Assembly: GCA_032716605.1 (NCBI GenBank)
Contig: CM064530.1
Location: forward strand, 8,007,048 to 8,071,047
Source of the DNA: Paralithodes platypus
Taxonomy: Eukaryota; Arthropoda; Malacostraca; Decapoda; Lithodidae
Direction of reading: 5' to 3'
DNA: 64,000 bases
A model generated the notes under the pieces. It had not been told where the DNA came from and did no database searches. It saw nothing but the letters and a program-made list of their open reading frames with translations. The position numbers and the translations under genes are program-made. Position 1 is the stretch's first letter; each line of letters begins with the position of its first letter. Of this stretch, positions 54,462 through 64,000 are shown piece by piece.

Positions 54462-55690
54462 GTAAAACTTGCAAAATAAACTAACCAAAATGTATATGAA
54501 CAGTAAAAAGACAATAACTAATCAAAATCGCTGTGGAAACAAAGCTTAAGTAAAATAATAATTTATAAATAAAAGGAGCTTGAAAGTGTTTAAAAATTCT
54601 AGACTGAAGGCATTAGAAAATAGTCTAAATTATATATTTTGTACAAACTACTTTAAACAATAGTTTAATGGCCTCTTTCTGCAATACCGCATTTATTTTT
54701 CAACCTTATAATTATATTTTGGGTACAGATTTAACTATTGCTTTGAGATTATATAATATATATGATCTTCCATTACTATATTACATTCTTACTCTTAACT
54801 GGCTAAACCTGATTTACATGACTCAAACTTTTTAACCAAAATTCCTTCCAATGACTAGTCTTAGCAGATAAACTTATGTTATAAACCAACCAGAATTAAG
54901 TCACGATATAAAACTTGCAAAATAAACAAACCAAAACTGGTAAAACATAAAAGCAACTTATAATCTTATGAAGTTAATAATACTGAAGTTTCACAACTTG
55001 GTCACTGCCAAAGCATATTTATATATACATTAAAAACTTTGATTCCTTAAAAGTTTATTTTATGCACGGTACACATGGTTGATTATAATACAATACAATA
55101 CAATACAATACAATAAAATAAAATTTAGAATTTATTGACCACTAATAATCCTACAAAGATATATATAATTGTTTTGAAACGGTTATATTAATCATAAAAA
55201 AATTAAGTGACCAGAACTTAAACTTAAAGTAGATTAGGTGAAAATATCAAAGTTCGTGAACATGGGAGCTACACCAAGGGATCAGATCATATAGTCTGAT
55301 AGTTAATAAATAATCTATATTGTATTAATTTCACCACACCACCAAACACCTCAAATGAAATTAATGAAAGCAATTAAGTGATCCCCCGGGATTCGAACCT
55401 GGGTCATCACACACAGATTTGTAGACACCTTAACCATTACACCACCAGGACGGTTAAAAACACTAAATGTGAGGCAGCTCTGAACAGCGCTGCCTGGAGC
55501 ACTACCATTAGGGCGCGAGACCAGAACCGCACTTAGTGTGGAACAGTCTTTAAATTGATTGAGTTTTTATTTATAAAGAATTAATATTTTGCTGAAGCGT
55601 GGTTTCCACAACGAATTTGATAAGTTGTTTTGTCTTTTTACTGTGTTAGTCCAAGTTTTAGTTTGTTTATTTTGCAAGTTTTACATTATA
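54462..55690. mobile_element. Family R element with ~125-bp inverted termini
   Basis: Left TGTAAAACTTGCAAAATAAA..AATCAAAATCGCTGTGGAAAC..AAAATAATAATTTATAAATA; the right end is the inverted equivalent (CGTGGTTTCCACAACGAATT to TTTTGCAAGTTTTACATTAT). The middle contains SINE 55316-55457 and an AATAC microsatellite (55088-55120). No transposase frame; superfamily unknown. Pairing of these two ends is my choice among several nearby ends. Confidence 0.55.
55316..55457 (-). mobile_element. tRNA-derived SINE, family B
   Basis: Minus strand: GTCCTGGTGGTGTAATGGTT, perfect B box GGTTCGAATCC, tail through GAGGTGTTTGGTGGTGTGGT. Confidence 0.8.
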
Positions 55691-56556
55691 ATTATGTACG
55701 AGTAGGCTAAACAGTATAATTATGAGCACTATATACTTTTAAACTATTTTGAGCAAGTGAAGGGTAGAACAAGATGGAGTTTTACTTTAGTAGAAACAAA
55801 ATTTATAAAACACGGGGAATGGGCCTGAGTAAAATAAATAGAAGTAGATGTCGACCAGGTTCTTGTCCGTTGCTGTAGTGCTGAGTGGTGGAGGTGTGGA
55901 AGCCTTAAGTTGACTTAGTGCTGAGCAGAGGTGTGGAATCCTTAACCTCTGAAGTGCGCATGGGGGTAATTGGAAACGTCCCCCTGTGCTGACGTATTTG
56001 AGGTGTTTCCGTCACTAAAATATTCATTGTGCCATTAATAGCATTAATACTTATCCATATGCGCTTATTATGGGTTGATTATAAAGGTATTAACCTGAAA
56101 CAACAATAAAACGAGTGAAAACAGCGTTTGGATGGTCAAAATCGGAGATATAGCCCGCGAGTTGTATAATGTATGGGTGAGGCAATCTGCTTTCCCGCCA
56201 ATTTCCCCCAAGGCCACTGAGACACAGTCGATCGATACTCTCTCTCTCTCTCTCTCTCTCTTGCACTCGCTTGCCATCAGTGATGACAACACCCTGCTTG
56301 CAACTCGCTAATGTTAGCACGAAAATATACCTCAGAATAAGGGAATAACAGGGAAAATAGGTGATAACTGAAGGAGAGGAGGAAAGTGGGGAAGGAGGGG
56401 AGGTAGAGGACTGAGATTTTGCATGGACCAGGGGCCAAATTTTTTTTTTTTTTTTTTTTTTTTCGATGTCAAAAGTTGATTTTTTTTTTCACTCACTCAT
56501 AAGTCTCCCCGCAGTGCGCCGGGGGAACTCTTATGAGTCTCCCCGCAGCTCCCGGG
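55691..56556. other. No gene seen
   Basis: A CT tract (56238-56262) and a T run (56439-56463). A duplicated AGTCTCCCCGCAG motif (56502, 56537). A fragment resembling the RTE tail near 55811 (GGGGAATGGGCCTGAG). Confidence 0.5.
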
Positions 56557-56560
56557 TTAA

Positions 56561-56914
56561 AGGGAGACCGACTGATTTTCTGGACCCCCTTCTCCCTAAT
56601 GTTTAGTCCCACTAGTTGAGATTTTAAGACCGATTTCATTAGTTTGGAGATTTTATGACTTGTCACCCCATTTCTGTAAATATTAGGACCCTTTGTGCCA
56701 TTTAGGTGTATTTTTTCCTGGCGAGCAATAGCGAGCCTGTAATTTTAGGAGGAATCGGCCTTCGGCCGGGATATTTCTCTACCGAAAAATGTACAAATTT
56801 ATCTTTAAGGGGTTTCTAGGGGGTGATTTCCAAAGCTTGATAGAGGTCTAGCGAGAAAACTATGAAATAAAGTAATAAATGAATTAATAGACTATAAAAA
56901 CGGTCCGTCTCCCC
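56561..56914 (+). mobile_element. Kolobok-like TTAA MITE, full length 354 bp
   Basis: TTAA at 56557-56560 and 56915-56918; ends AGGGAGACCGACTG and CGGTCCGTCTCCCC; interior CGGCCTTCGGCCGGGATATT. Confidence 0.8.
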
Positions 56915-57714
56915 TTAAGTTGGTGTAGTGCTGAGTGGAGGTGTGGAAGCCCTAATTTTCAATCCAGCCAGCGTAGGGTCGAGGTTTTCAAGGTTACTTG
57001 TTCGGGTTTCCGTTCTTCCTGCACACCGGGCCAAACCTGTTGAACACAGAATTGCAAAACTTTAAACAAAGTTATTAAATATATTAGCATTCAAGAATTA
57101 TATTGATTTCATAAGAATTTAGTAATTATTGTAACAAAACTAAACTCCTTAGCACCTGATCTATTTTGACTCTATACAAACTAATATAACTTATTTAAAG
57201 ATTAAACTAAAGCTTGCTTCACAATTTTCTCCTAATGGCCGAATAGTCACAATACCACGCTAAGTTACCACCAGCTAGCAAAAAAATAGCAAGAACCATG
57301 AAATATATATCGTTGTCCCTATTCCGGCTCTGTCTTGAATACTGTAGATTATAAGCTAAAGATTATAAGAATCTAATAGTAGCCCAAATAAGTAGGAAGT
57401 TAAAATATCAAACTTTAAAATTAACTCCAAAGTTACTGTTCAAAATGCTTTTAAATTTATCGGAAATTAAACCAAGAGAATATTATAATTTAAAACTTGC
57501 AAAACAAACAAACCACAACTTGGACAAGATAATTGCAAAGGAACTATTCAAAATCGCTATGTGGAAATAACTCATAAATAAATACAATTTGAAATAAAAT
57601 CCAGATCTAAGTAGGCCTACTGTATGAAATTACATCCTCATGCTGAAGAGGTTAAGTACCCCACAGTGAAATGGTTCAAGACTAATTATGGTCTATCGAT
57701 TTAATTCAGCTTTG

Positions 57715-57863
57715 TTTTCACCAACCCACCAATTAATTTACAAATAAACCTAACTAATGAAATCTATAAAAGTAATGACTACATGTAGTACTCCAAGGAC
57801 TCGAACCTAGGATACTCTGACCGAAATTCGCACACTAAGCATTCGGCTATCAAGACAGTTACC
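57715..57863 (-). mobile_element. tRNA-derived SINE, family A variant
   Basis: Shares CAACCCACCAATTAATTTAC with the plus copy 41808-41990, forming a subfamily distinct from its neighbours. Confidence 0.7.
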
Positions 57864-57997
57864 CGGTCAACTCCACCCCTGCTCCAGTGTTTTGTTAAAG
57901 AATACTACATTAGAGTTAGTACAGCCAAAAGCAACTGATCACTGGTAAACATAACTTGTGCAAAATCTAGAGACTAACTTTACAATTCTGTCATTTC

Positions 57998-58113
57998 ATA
58001 TTTTTTCACAAACCAACTTTCTTCTAAACTCAATTAATTAAACTAATACATGTGGCACTCCAAGGACTCGAACCTAGGATCCCCACATTTATGCATTACG
58101 CTAACAAAGAAAA
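57998..58113 (-). mobile_element. tRNA-derived SINE, family A, shortened head
   Basis: Lacks about 15 bp between GGATCC and CATTTATGCATTACGC. Confidence 0.7.
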
Positions 58114-58417
58114 CTTTAAACCTTGTGACTGGTAAGGAAATATATTAATAAAATTGAAAGTTATGAGCAATGTCATGTACCGGGTATATATATATATATA
58201 TTTGCTTTTGACTATACAGTTTAGAGAAGTTAGATTAGTTTTGATTATAAAGTTTGGTTAGTTTTGCTTAAGTTGGGTATGTTAGTAAGAGATAAGATAG
58301 GAGCTTTATGTTAGTACGAGATAAGTTAAGAGCTTGGTTAAGTTGGCTATGTTAGTACAAGATAAGTTAGGAGCTGGGGTTAAATTGACCGAGGCTGGCA
58401 TGGATATTACCCTTCTA

Positions 58418-58552
58418 TTCATATTTTTTCACCAACCAACTTCACTTTTAAACTCTATGAAAACAAATACTGTACACGCGCCACTCCAAGGACTCGAACC
58501 TAGGATACATCAAAACTCTGCGCATTTATTAATTACGCTATGAAGACGGTTC
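58418..58552 (-). mobile_element. tRNA-derived SINE, family A
   Basis: ATATTTTTTCACCAACCAAC to TACGCTATGAAGACGG. Confidence 0.7.
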
Positions 58553-58624
58553 GAAAAATATAAAAGTTGTAATAATTCTAATTATCCAGTTCCAATCTAT
58601 ACCCTAGTCCCCCTCGCATCGCTA

Positions 58625-58745
58625 TTTCACATTTTATAATTCCCATAATCAGTTTAGTAAGGACCTCTAGGCATCCAAAGGGTAAAAGCTAAAGCACTTC
58701 GCCCTTTGACTACCACAAGTCCTTCTTAAGCTCAAGAAAATGGAA
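58625..58745. mobile_element. piggyBac-like MITE core, decayed
   Basis: GTTTAGTAAGGACCTCTAGG facing AAGTCCTTCTTAAGCTC; ends absent. Confidence 0.45.
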
Positions 58746-59172
58746 TTGTCCGTACAATTGAAAATATGGAGTCTTACTGAAGTTATTTGTATACAGATTA
58801 TTTTCCATGCTGTATGGAATATCGTTATTCTAAATATTCTTAGATTCCGGGCACAATGGTACAAAACCCGCACTTTCCAAGTCAATACTCATATCAGCCA
58901 CGTTCACTTCATGGGACATGTACTAGTGGGTGATACTTTCTTGAACAAGTACTAGTGAACAGGCTGCTGTCATAGGCACAGAATATACTAAACAAAAATG
59001 GGGAATGTGCCGGAGTATATAGATATTATATAGATATTATATAGATATTATATAGATAAATATATTATTTATAAAGAATTATTTTGCTAAAGCGTGGTTT
59101 CCACATAGCGATTTTGACAAGTTGTTTTGTATTTTTACCGTGTTGGTCCAAAAAAAAATTTATGCAAGTTTT

Positions 59173-59313
59173 ACATTTAATGTTTTTTACACCAACCAAC
59201 TTCACATCTAAACTCAATGAAATCAACAAATACATGTGGCACTCAGAGGACTCGAACCCAGGATACTCACATCTAAATTCCGCGGACTATGCATTACGCT
59301 ATCAAGACAGTTA
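59173..59313 (-). mobile_element. tRNA-derived SINE, family A
   Basis: Directly follows the right R terminus; intact B box GGTTCGAGTCC-type on the minus strand (with CCCAGG flank). Confidence 0.75.
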
Positions 59314-59519
59314 ATAGATACAGTATAGTACTGTGGGACCAGATAGTGTACTTTGAACAGTTAATTTGCTAATGCAATAGCTAACATTTGGGAAACTGAC
59401 TTCCCAAATTGACTAATTCCCTGAACGTGACGATAGTGCGTTGTTATGTGTGCAATTAGTTTGCTTGGGAACCAGATTAACTTGCTCATGTAGTAATGTA
59501 CACCCTATGTGGTGGATTG

Positions 59520-60030
59520 TGTTCTTTAATTTCATCAATTTTATTTTAGTAAGTGTTGTTTCCACAGCGATTTTGATGTGTTGTTTTTACTTTGTATTGT
59601 CTTTGTCCCAGTTTTGGTTTGACTTTGTTTGCAAGTTTTACATTTTAATTTAAAAGGAACATTCTACTTCAGTGCACTGTCAGATTTCATTGACGTGCAA
59701 AGTATCCAAACTTAAAAGGTTTGCTAAATTGCCCACTTTAGAAAAGATTAATTATATTTTATACTTTTAATTTGCCACAAACTTACTTTAAACCCAATTC
59801 AATACCAAACTATCCACCAATTATATTGTAAAGAAAATATATATTTACTTTAGTGCATACAAACTTTTACTTTATTATTAATTTTTAAAAATACATTAAT
59901 TTTATATATTTTTCAAATTAGTCTTAATTTATAAATTAGTATTTTACTTAAGCGTTGTTTCCACATATCTAGTTTGATTATTTTCTTTTTCTTTTTACTG
60001 TGTTTGTATGTCTTTTTGTAAGTTTTAACA
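59520..60030 (+). repeat. Two right ends of family R
   Basis: GTTGTTTCCACAGCGATTTT..TTGCAAGTTTTACAT (59550-59645) and GCGTTGTTTCCACATATC..AAGTTTTAACAT (59950-60030). Confidence 0.6.
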
Positions 60031-60519
60031 TAATTTATCTATATATTTATCTATTTATTATTACTTCTACTTCTTTAGAGAGGGAAGAGGGGGAGGTTTA
60101 ATTTACAACCAACAAATCCAGCGTAAGATTGATATATCCTATCTAATATTCCAACCTTATTTACATGTAGTGGTGAGCTGAAGTAGAAGTTTGTAGAGGC
60201 GATTGAAGATATTCTTGATAAAATTATTGCAGATTTCTTGAGAAGATGATTGAAGAAATTCTTGATTGAAGATTATCGTCGACTGAAGATACAATCTGCA
60301 CAGCTCTTCGTGCGCTATAACAATAGAAACTATTAGATATAGGCCTATGGATTGAAGTTAGCGCCATTTCCTATCCGAAGCTTTAAAATTTTGAAATGTA
60401 TTAGCCTATTCATTAAAATTAGCCCAAATTGCTTTACCACATTCTTCCAGAACTAAAAAACTCAAAAAGTAGCTAAAATCACATTTATATCCTCTTCCTA
60501 ATAAGTATGCCAAAACGCT
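60031..60519. other. No gene seen
   Basis: AT-rich, with GATTGAAG-type short repeats at 60195-60290. Not repeated elsewhere apart from weak similarity to 62575-62640. Confidence 0.5.
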
Positions 60520-60523
60520 TTAA

Positions 60524-61369
60524 GGGGACATGGGCCAGTTTTCTGGACCACTTTCTCCCTCAGGTTTAGCCCCATTACTTTTCAGATGTCAAGAAGTTTG
60601 CCCCATTAGTTAAGTCAATTTTAACCCTTAACTGGCGGCGCGCAACATATGTCGAGTGAAATCAATTTGGACTAAGTGGCGGTGCACGACAGCTGTCGAG
60701 CGCCATTTTCAGCACGTAATGTTGCTGAGAGAGAGAGCTGAGCGGTGGGACGAGCATAGTAACCTTATGACCGCTCCCCACGACCACCGTGGACATACTG
60801 AACTGTATTCTACTTTCCTCTCCCCTTTCTCACTCGCTACACAGGGAATTATGTAAGGAAATTACCTTATTTCAGGGTTTTTGCACTCGTGTTGCACGAT
60901 CGTTGCAAGAGAACCAGTGGTCGTACAAGGATGGTTCGGGTATCATTGGAAAGCTCTGTTTACGCCCTTTCAGGGATAGATATTTGTTTTACGCTCTGGG
61001 TCTTATTTAGGCATGAAAATGATCACGTAAATAACCCTATTTAGGGTTAAAAAAAATGCTGTGCGGTACGGTCAAATAGACCGCCTAGCCCGCCAATAAG
61101 GTGTTAAAACCTTCCACCCCATTTCTAAGACAATATTTAGAACTTTCCTGCTATTTACGTGTCAATTTGTTCCCTGCCGAACAATAGTAAGCCTGTAATA
61201 TTGGAAGAATCGGCCTTCGGCCAGGACATTTCTCTACCGAAAAATGTAGAAATCAATCTAGAAGGGGGATCTAATGGATTTTTTTTTTTTTTAATTTGAT
61301 GGAGGTCTAGAGAGGAAACTAGAAAAATAATTATTAAATGCAACAATCGAAAAGTGAACAATCCCCCCC
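60524..61369 (+). mobile_element. Kolobok-like TTAA MITE split by another TTAA MITE
   Basis: TTAA at 60520-60523 and 61370-61373. Left half ends at GTCAATT (60620) and right half resumes at AACCTTCCACCCC (61108), in register with unbroken copies. Confidence 0.75.
60625..61103. mobile_element. piggyBac-like TTAA element nested in a Kolobok-like MITE
   Basis: TTAA at 60621-60624 and 61104-61107. Ends CCCTTAACTGGCGGCGCGC and CGCCAATAAGGTG. GC-rich near the ends, no transposase. The hosting MITE reads continuously across the site in sister copies. Confidence 0.75.
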
Positions 61370-61429
61370 TTAACATTAACTTAAAAACTACAAGAGCAAT
61401 TAGGCATCATTACTCTAGTCCCTCCCTAG

Positions 61430-61860
61430 CCCATTCAGTACCAGGGACATCTTTGTACTGTAAGCATATTCTGGCAACTTAATGAAAATTTTATCAATTA
61501 CTTTGTTATGCTTTTTCCAACCAACTTCACCCTTAAACTCAATTAATGAAACCAACAAATACATGTGGCACTCCAAGGACTCGAACCTAGGATACTCTCA
61601 TCGAAATTCTGCGCACTTATGCATTACGCTATCAAGGAAATCTTAGGAAACTCTTCTACCAATCATAAGGCTTCAAACTATTTCAATCAACCCTTTTAAC
61701 TACCACAGATCCTTCCCAAGCTGTATAATATTGTCTAAATATAGTTTAATCTTAGGAAACTCTTCTAACATAAGGCTTCAAACTATCTCCACCAACCCTT
61801 TTCCACAGATCCTTCCCAAGCTGTATAATTTCTAAATATAGCTAGTATAAAATATATTAT
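61430..61860. mobile_element. piggyBac-like MITE, interrupted by a SINE, right part duplicated
   Basis: CAGTACCAGGGACATC at left. After the SINE, the CTTAGGAAACTCTTCTA to CCTTCCCAAGCTGTATAAT segment occurs twice (61642 and 61750). Confidence 0.55.
61505..61637 (-). mobile_element. tRNA-derived SINE, family A, inside a MITE
   Basis: TTATGCTTTTTCCAACCAAC to GCATTACGCTATCAAGG. Confidence 0.75.
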
Positions 61861-62335
61861 GGGTGGATGGGACTCTTCAGCCTTGGTCGGCAACCTGTCT
61901 AGAGGAGTAAACCTGATAAAAATATGTACTGCTTACCTAAGGGTAGGGCAAGTTAGTGGATGGACTAGCCGCGCACCACTAGAAAAATAGTGCTGAAAAT
62001 ATACATACAGGGCCTCATGGTCGGACAGACCATAAATTGAGTGCTCAATCCTGAAAGTCCTTCAGTAAACTGGCTCGGGTTGTCACTCTTACTGAGGCTA
62101 GGTCTGCTTGTGGGCATTCTGTGTATGGCCACCCTCATTTAGGGGAGTAAGGCATCCGGCAATAGATAAATAAAATATAAAACTTCACTGGTATTCAAAG
62201 GTTTAAGACTTTTGCTCCATTATCAATTGTATAACTTGTGCCATTCACGCAAAGTTTTTATACCTGGTGAACAATAGATTAACATTTAAGAGGAACCTGC
62301 CATCTTTATATTACAAAATTTAAACATTTAAGGAG
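61861..62335. other. Unidentified sequence, possibly a retroelement 3' end
   Basis: GGCAACCTGTCTAGAGGAGT to GGAGTAAGGCATCCGGCAAT, then AGATAAATAAA. The A-rich end suggests a retrotransposed tail. No coding match seen. Confidence 0.35.
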
Positions 62336-62440
62336 ATTAGCCATTTTTCTGATCCACCTTCTCGTGTTTAGCCCCATTACTTTAAGATTTTAACACGTTC
62401 AGCCCATTAGTTTTTTATTTAAAGTTCCTTCAGTGTTTTC
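62336..62440 (+). mobile_element. Kolobok-like MITE fragment
   Basis: AGCCATTTTTCTGATCCACC and TAGCCCCATTACTTTAAGAT. Confidence 0.55.
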
Positions 62441-62810
62441 AGTTACCATATGTTGTCCCTATTCGGGCTCTGTCTTGAGTCTGCCACTGAACAAGGATTG
62501 CTAAACTTAAAATACCAAACTCCACAAAATACTAACCAAATATATATTAGGCAGATAGAGTTCATCAGGGTTGACTGAAAATTCTCAGCAACTGTAGATT
62601 CTCGTTGACTGTAGATTAAATCTGCCCAGGTCTTGGTGTGCTGTAATAAGAGTAGAATTTTTTTAGTTATATATATGGATTCAATGCAATTTCCTATGCT
62701 AAGCTTTTAGACTGAAAATATTAGCCTATTCAGTAAAATTTGGCCAAATTTCTTTACCACTAACATCCACAACTCAAAAATAGTCCTAAAGTAGCTAAAA
62801 TCAATTCAAT

Positions 62811-62947
62811 TATGTTTTTTACACCAACCAACTTCACATCTAAACTCAATTAATGAAATCAACAAATACATGTGGCACTCCGAGGACTCTAACCCAGGAT
62901 ACTCTCATCGAAATTCCGCGCAATATGCATTATGCTATCAAGGTTCC
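62811..62947 (-). mobile_element. tRNA-derived SINE, family A
   Basis: Tail TTTTTTACACCAACCAACTT; B box with one change (GGTTAGAGTCC). Confidence 0.75.
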
Positions 62948-63159
62948 AATTAAGTAGGCCAAAACTAACATTAACTTAAAAACTACAAGAGCAAGTAAGC
63001 ATCTTTACTTTTGTCCCTCCTTAACCAAACTTTGCCGGCTTTAAAGACTTTTGCCCCATTGTCAATTTTAAAACTTGTGCCATTTAGGCAACCAATTTTA
63101 CCTGGTGAGCAATAGATTCAAATTTACGAGGAACCTGCTATCTTTCTATAACAACATTT

Positions 63160-63600
63160 AAACATTTAAGGAGAGGGGAGCCATTTTTCTGACCCACATT
63201 CTCCATCGTGTGTAGCCCCATTAGATTCTAGGACGTTCGGCCCATTAGTTTGTCAAATTTAAGTTCTTTCACCACATTTCTTTGTCAACATAAGACCTTT
63301 CGTGCTATCTAGGAGTATGTTTTTCATGGTGAATTATTATGTTTTTTTACACCAACTTCACATCTAAACTAAATTAATGAAATCAACAAATACAAGTGCC
63401 ACTCACAACTCTAACCCAGGATACTCATCAAAATTCCACTCACTATGCATTACGCTATCAAGACAATTAGGGAGCCTGTAATCTTTGAAGAATTGGAAGA
63501 GATTTTTCTACCGAAAAATTCAAAACTTATTCTAGAAGGGGGATCTAATTTTTTTTATTTTTTTTTTAAAGTTTGATGGAGGTCTAGCAAGAACAATAAT
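63160..63600 (+). mobile_element. Kolobok-like MITE interrupted by a SINE
   Basis: Left GGAGAGGGGAGCCATTTTTC to AGGAGTATGTTTTTCATGGT; right AGGGAGCCTGTAATCTTTGA to GATGGAGGTCTAGCAAGAAC. The break falls in the GGCGAGCAATAGCGAGCC block. Confidence 0.65.
63335..63468 (-). mobile_element. tRNA-derived SINE, family A, inside a MITE
   Basis: TTATTATGTTTTTTTACACC to ATTACGCTATCAAGACAATT; B box decayed. Confidence 0.7.
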
Positions 63601-63604
63601 AAAT

Positions 63605-63645
63605 TATTATGTTTGTTCACCAACCAACTTCACCTCTAAACTCTG
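63605..63645 (-). mobile_element. SINE family A tail only
   Basis: TATGTTTGTTCACCAACCAA, CACCTCTAAACTC. Confidence 0.55.
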
Positions 63646-64000
63646 CCATACCCATAGCTTACTCTGACTGTTCCTTTTACTTATATATTTTCTAGATCTC
63701 AAGTGACGGCGTCTCTTCCGTGGATTGACCTCCCAGTCTACCTAGATTGGAAGCCAAAGCGTCACATTTTTTCCTTTGCCCCACAACTTTCTCTTCATAA
63801 TTGCTGAGGGGCACAGGGCCCTGGGTGGGGATTTGATTTCCTGGGCGTTTCCGCACCCTCCTCAGCTCCCCGCCATGGAGTGGCTTCGGTCACCCAGGCT
63901 TTATTGTGGTCGGCAGTGAGGGTTCTGTGGGGGCGCATGGTTATGGCCTTGGCCTTGCTCGGGGCCTTGGGGCTGTTCGGCTAGGCAGCTTGGGGAACAA
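63646..64000. other. GC-rich window end, unidentified
   Basis: Composition shifts sharply; TCTCAAGTGACGGCG follows a TATATTTTCTAG acceptor-like site at about 63697. Frequent GGCCTTGG and GGGGC words. Could be a retroelement 5' region or a gene edge; cut by the window end. Confidence 0.3.

Larger units (their letters stand above)
57485..59180. mobile_element. Candidate family R element filled with SINEs
   Basis: Left TTAAAACTTGCAAAACAAAC..TCAAAATCGCTATGTGGAAA; right GTGGTTTCCACATAGCGATT..ATGCAAGTTTTACAT. At least three family-A SINEs lie between. The pairing is inferred. Confidence 0.4.

Overview
This is a eukaryotic, repeat-dominated, AT-rich window with no complete cellular gene. I infer an arthropod, most likely a decapod crustacean. 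The grounds are: very dense CT, CA and TA microsatellites; short TTAGG tracts (about three units near 25483, the arthropod telomere motif); and an RTE-type LINE (36.67-37.47 kb) whose protein resembles, from memory, abundant decapod copies. The species cannot be named from the sequence.

Positions 1 to about 24 kb are a degenerate tandem array. Seven unit copies each carry a perfect TGACGTCA followed by a GC box (876, 11891, 14633, 17999, 19471, 22114, 23554). The first unit is split by the main object of the window: an 8,358-bp transposon at 1552-9909. It has perfect terminal inverted repeats beginning CGAAGTGGCTACGGGACACC, inverted arms of about 670 and 750 bp, and a perfect 9-bp target duplication TTCTCTAAA. 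The uninterrupted site survives in a sister unit at 15357-15365. Removing the element restores the interval between units 1 and 2 to 2,648 bp, in line with its neighbours. Inside it is the window's one convincing long coding exon (6390-7832): half a SWIM zinc finger after a splice acceptor, six 15-residue repeats, an AT-hook-like motif and a C-terminal PHD finger. The target length and the SWIM motif point to the Mutator (MULE) superfamily. No DDE transposase core is visible, so the element looks non-autonomous or gene-carrying. Ten of the eleven CR1-type LINE fragments I can see lie inside it.

24-26.7 kb is mostly low-copy sequence with one possible small exon and a hairpin-bearing tandem repeat. 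26.7-28.7 kb is a transposon nest: a TA-flanked element contains a short MITE that contains a hAT-like element. A minisatellite born from another MITE and several TTAA and TA MITEs follow. 28.8-33.3 kb holds a decayed minus-strand LINE (29.9-32.4 kb) between inverted copies of another terminal repeat, plus two minisatellites. 33.7-48.3 kb mixes Kolobok-like and piggyBac-like TTAA MITEs, mariner-like TA MITEs, LINE 3' ends and tRNA-derived SINEs. It also has two similar short candidate exons (39218-39350, 42936-43083) and a candidate terminal exon (48336-48500). 49.6-50.35 kb is a fold-back element, and 51.46-51.90 kb is a LINE insertion with a 12-bp target duplication.

52-60 kb is built from a family with about 120-bp inverted termini (motif AAAACTTGCAAAATAAACAA). 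57-63.6 kb is a cluster of one tRNA-derived SINE family. The last 350 bases are unusually GC-rich and unidentified. The window is best read as layers of mobile DNA, and several target-site duplications and empty paralogous sites give an insertion order. Superfamily names rest on target-site length, terminal sequence and protein motifs, not on database searches.
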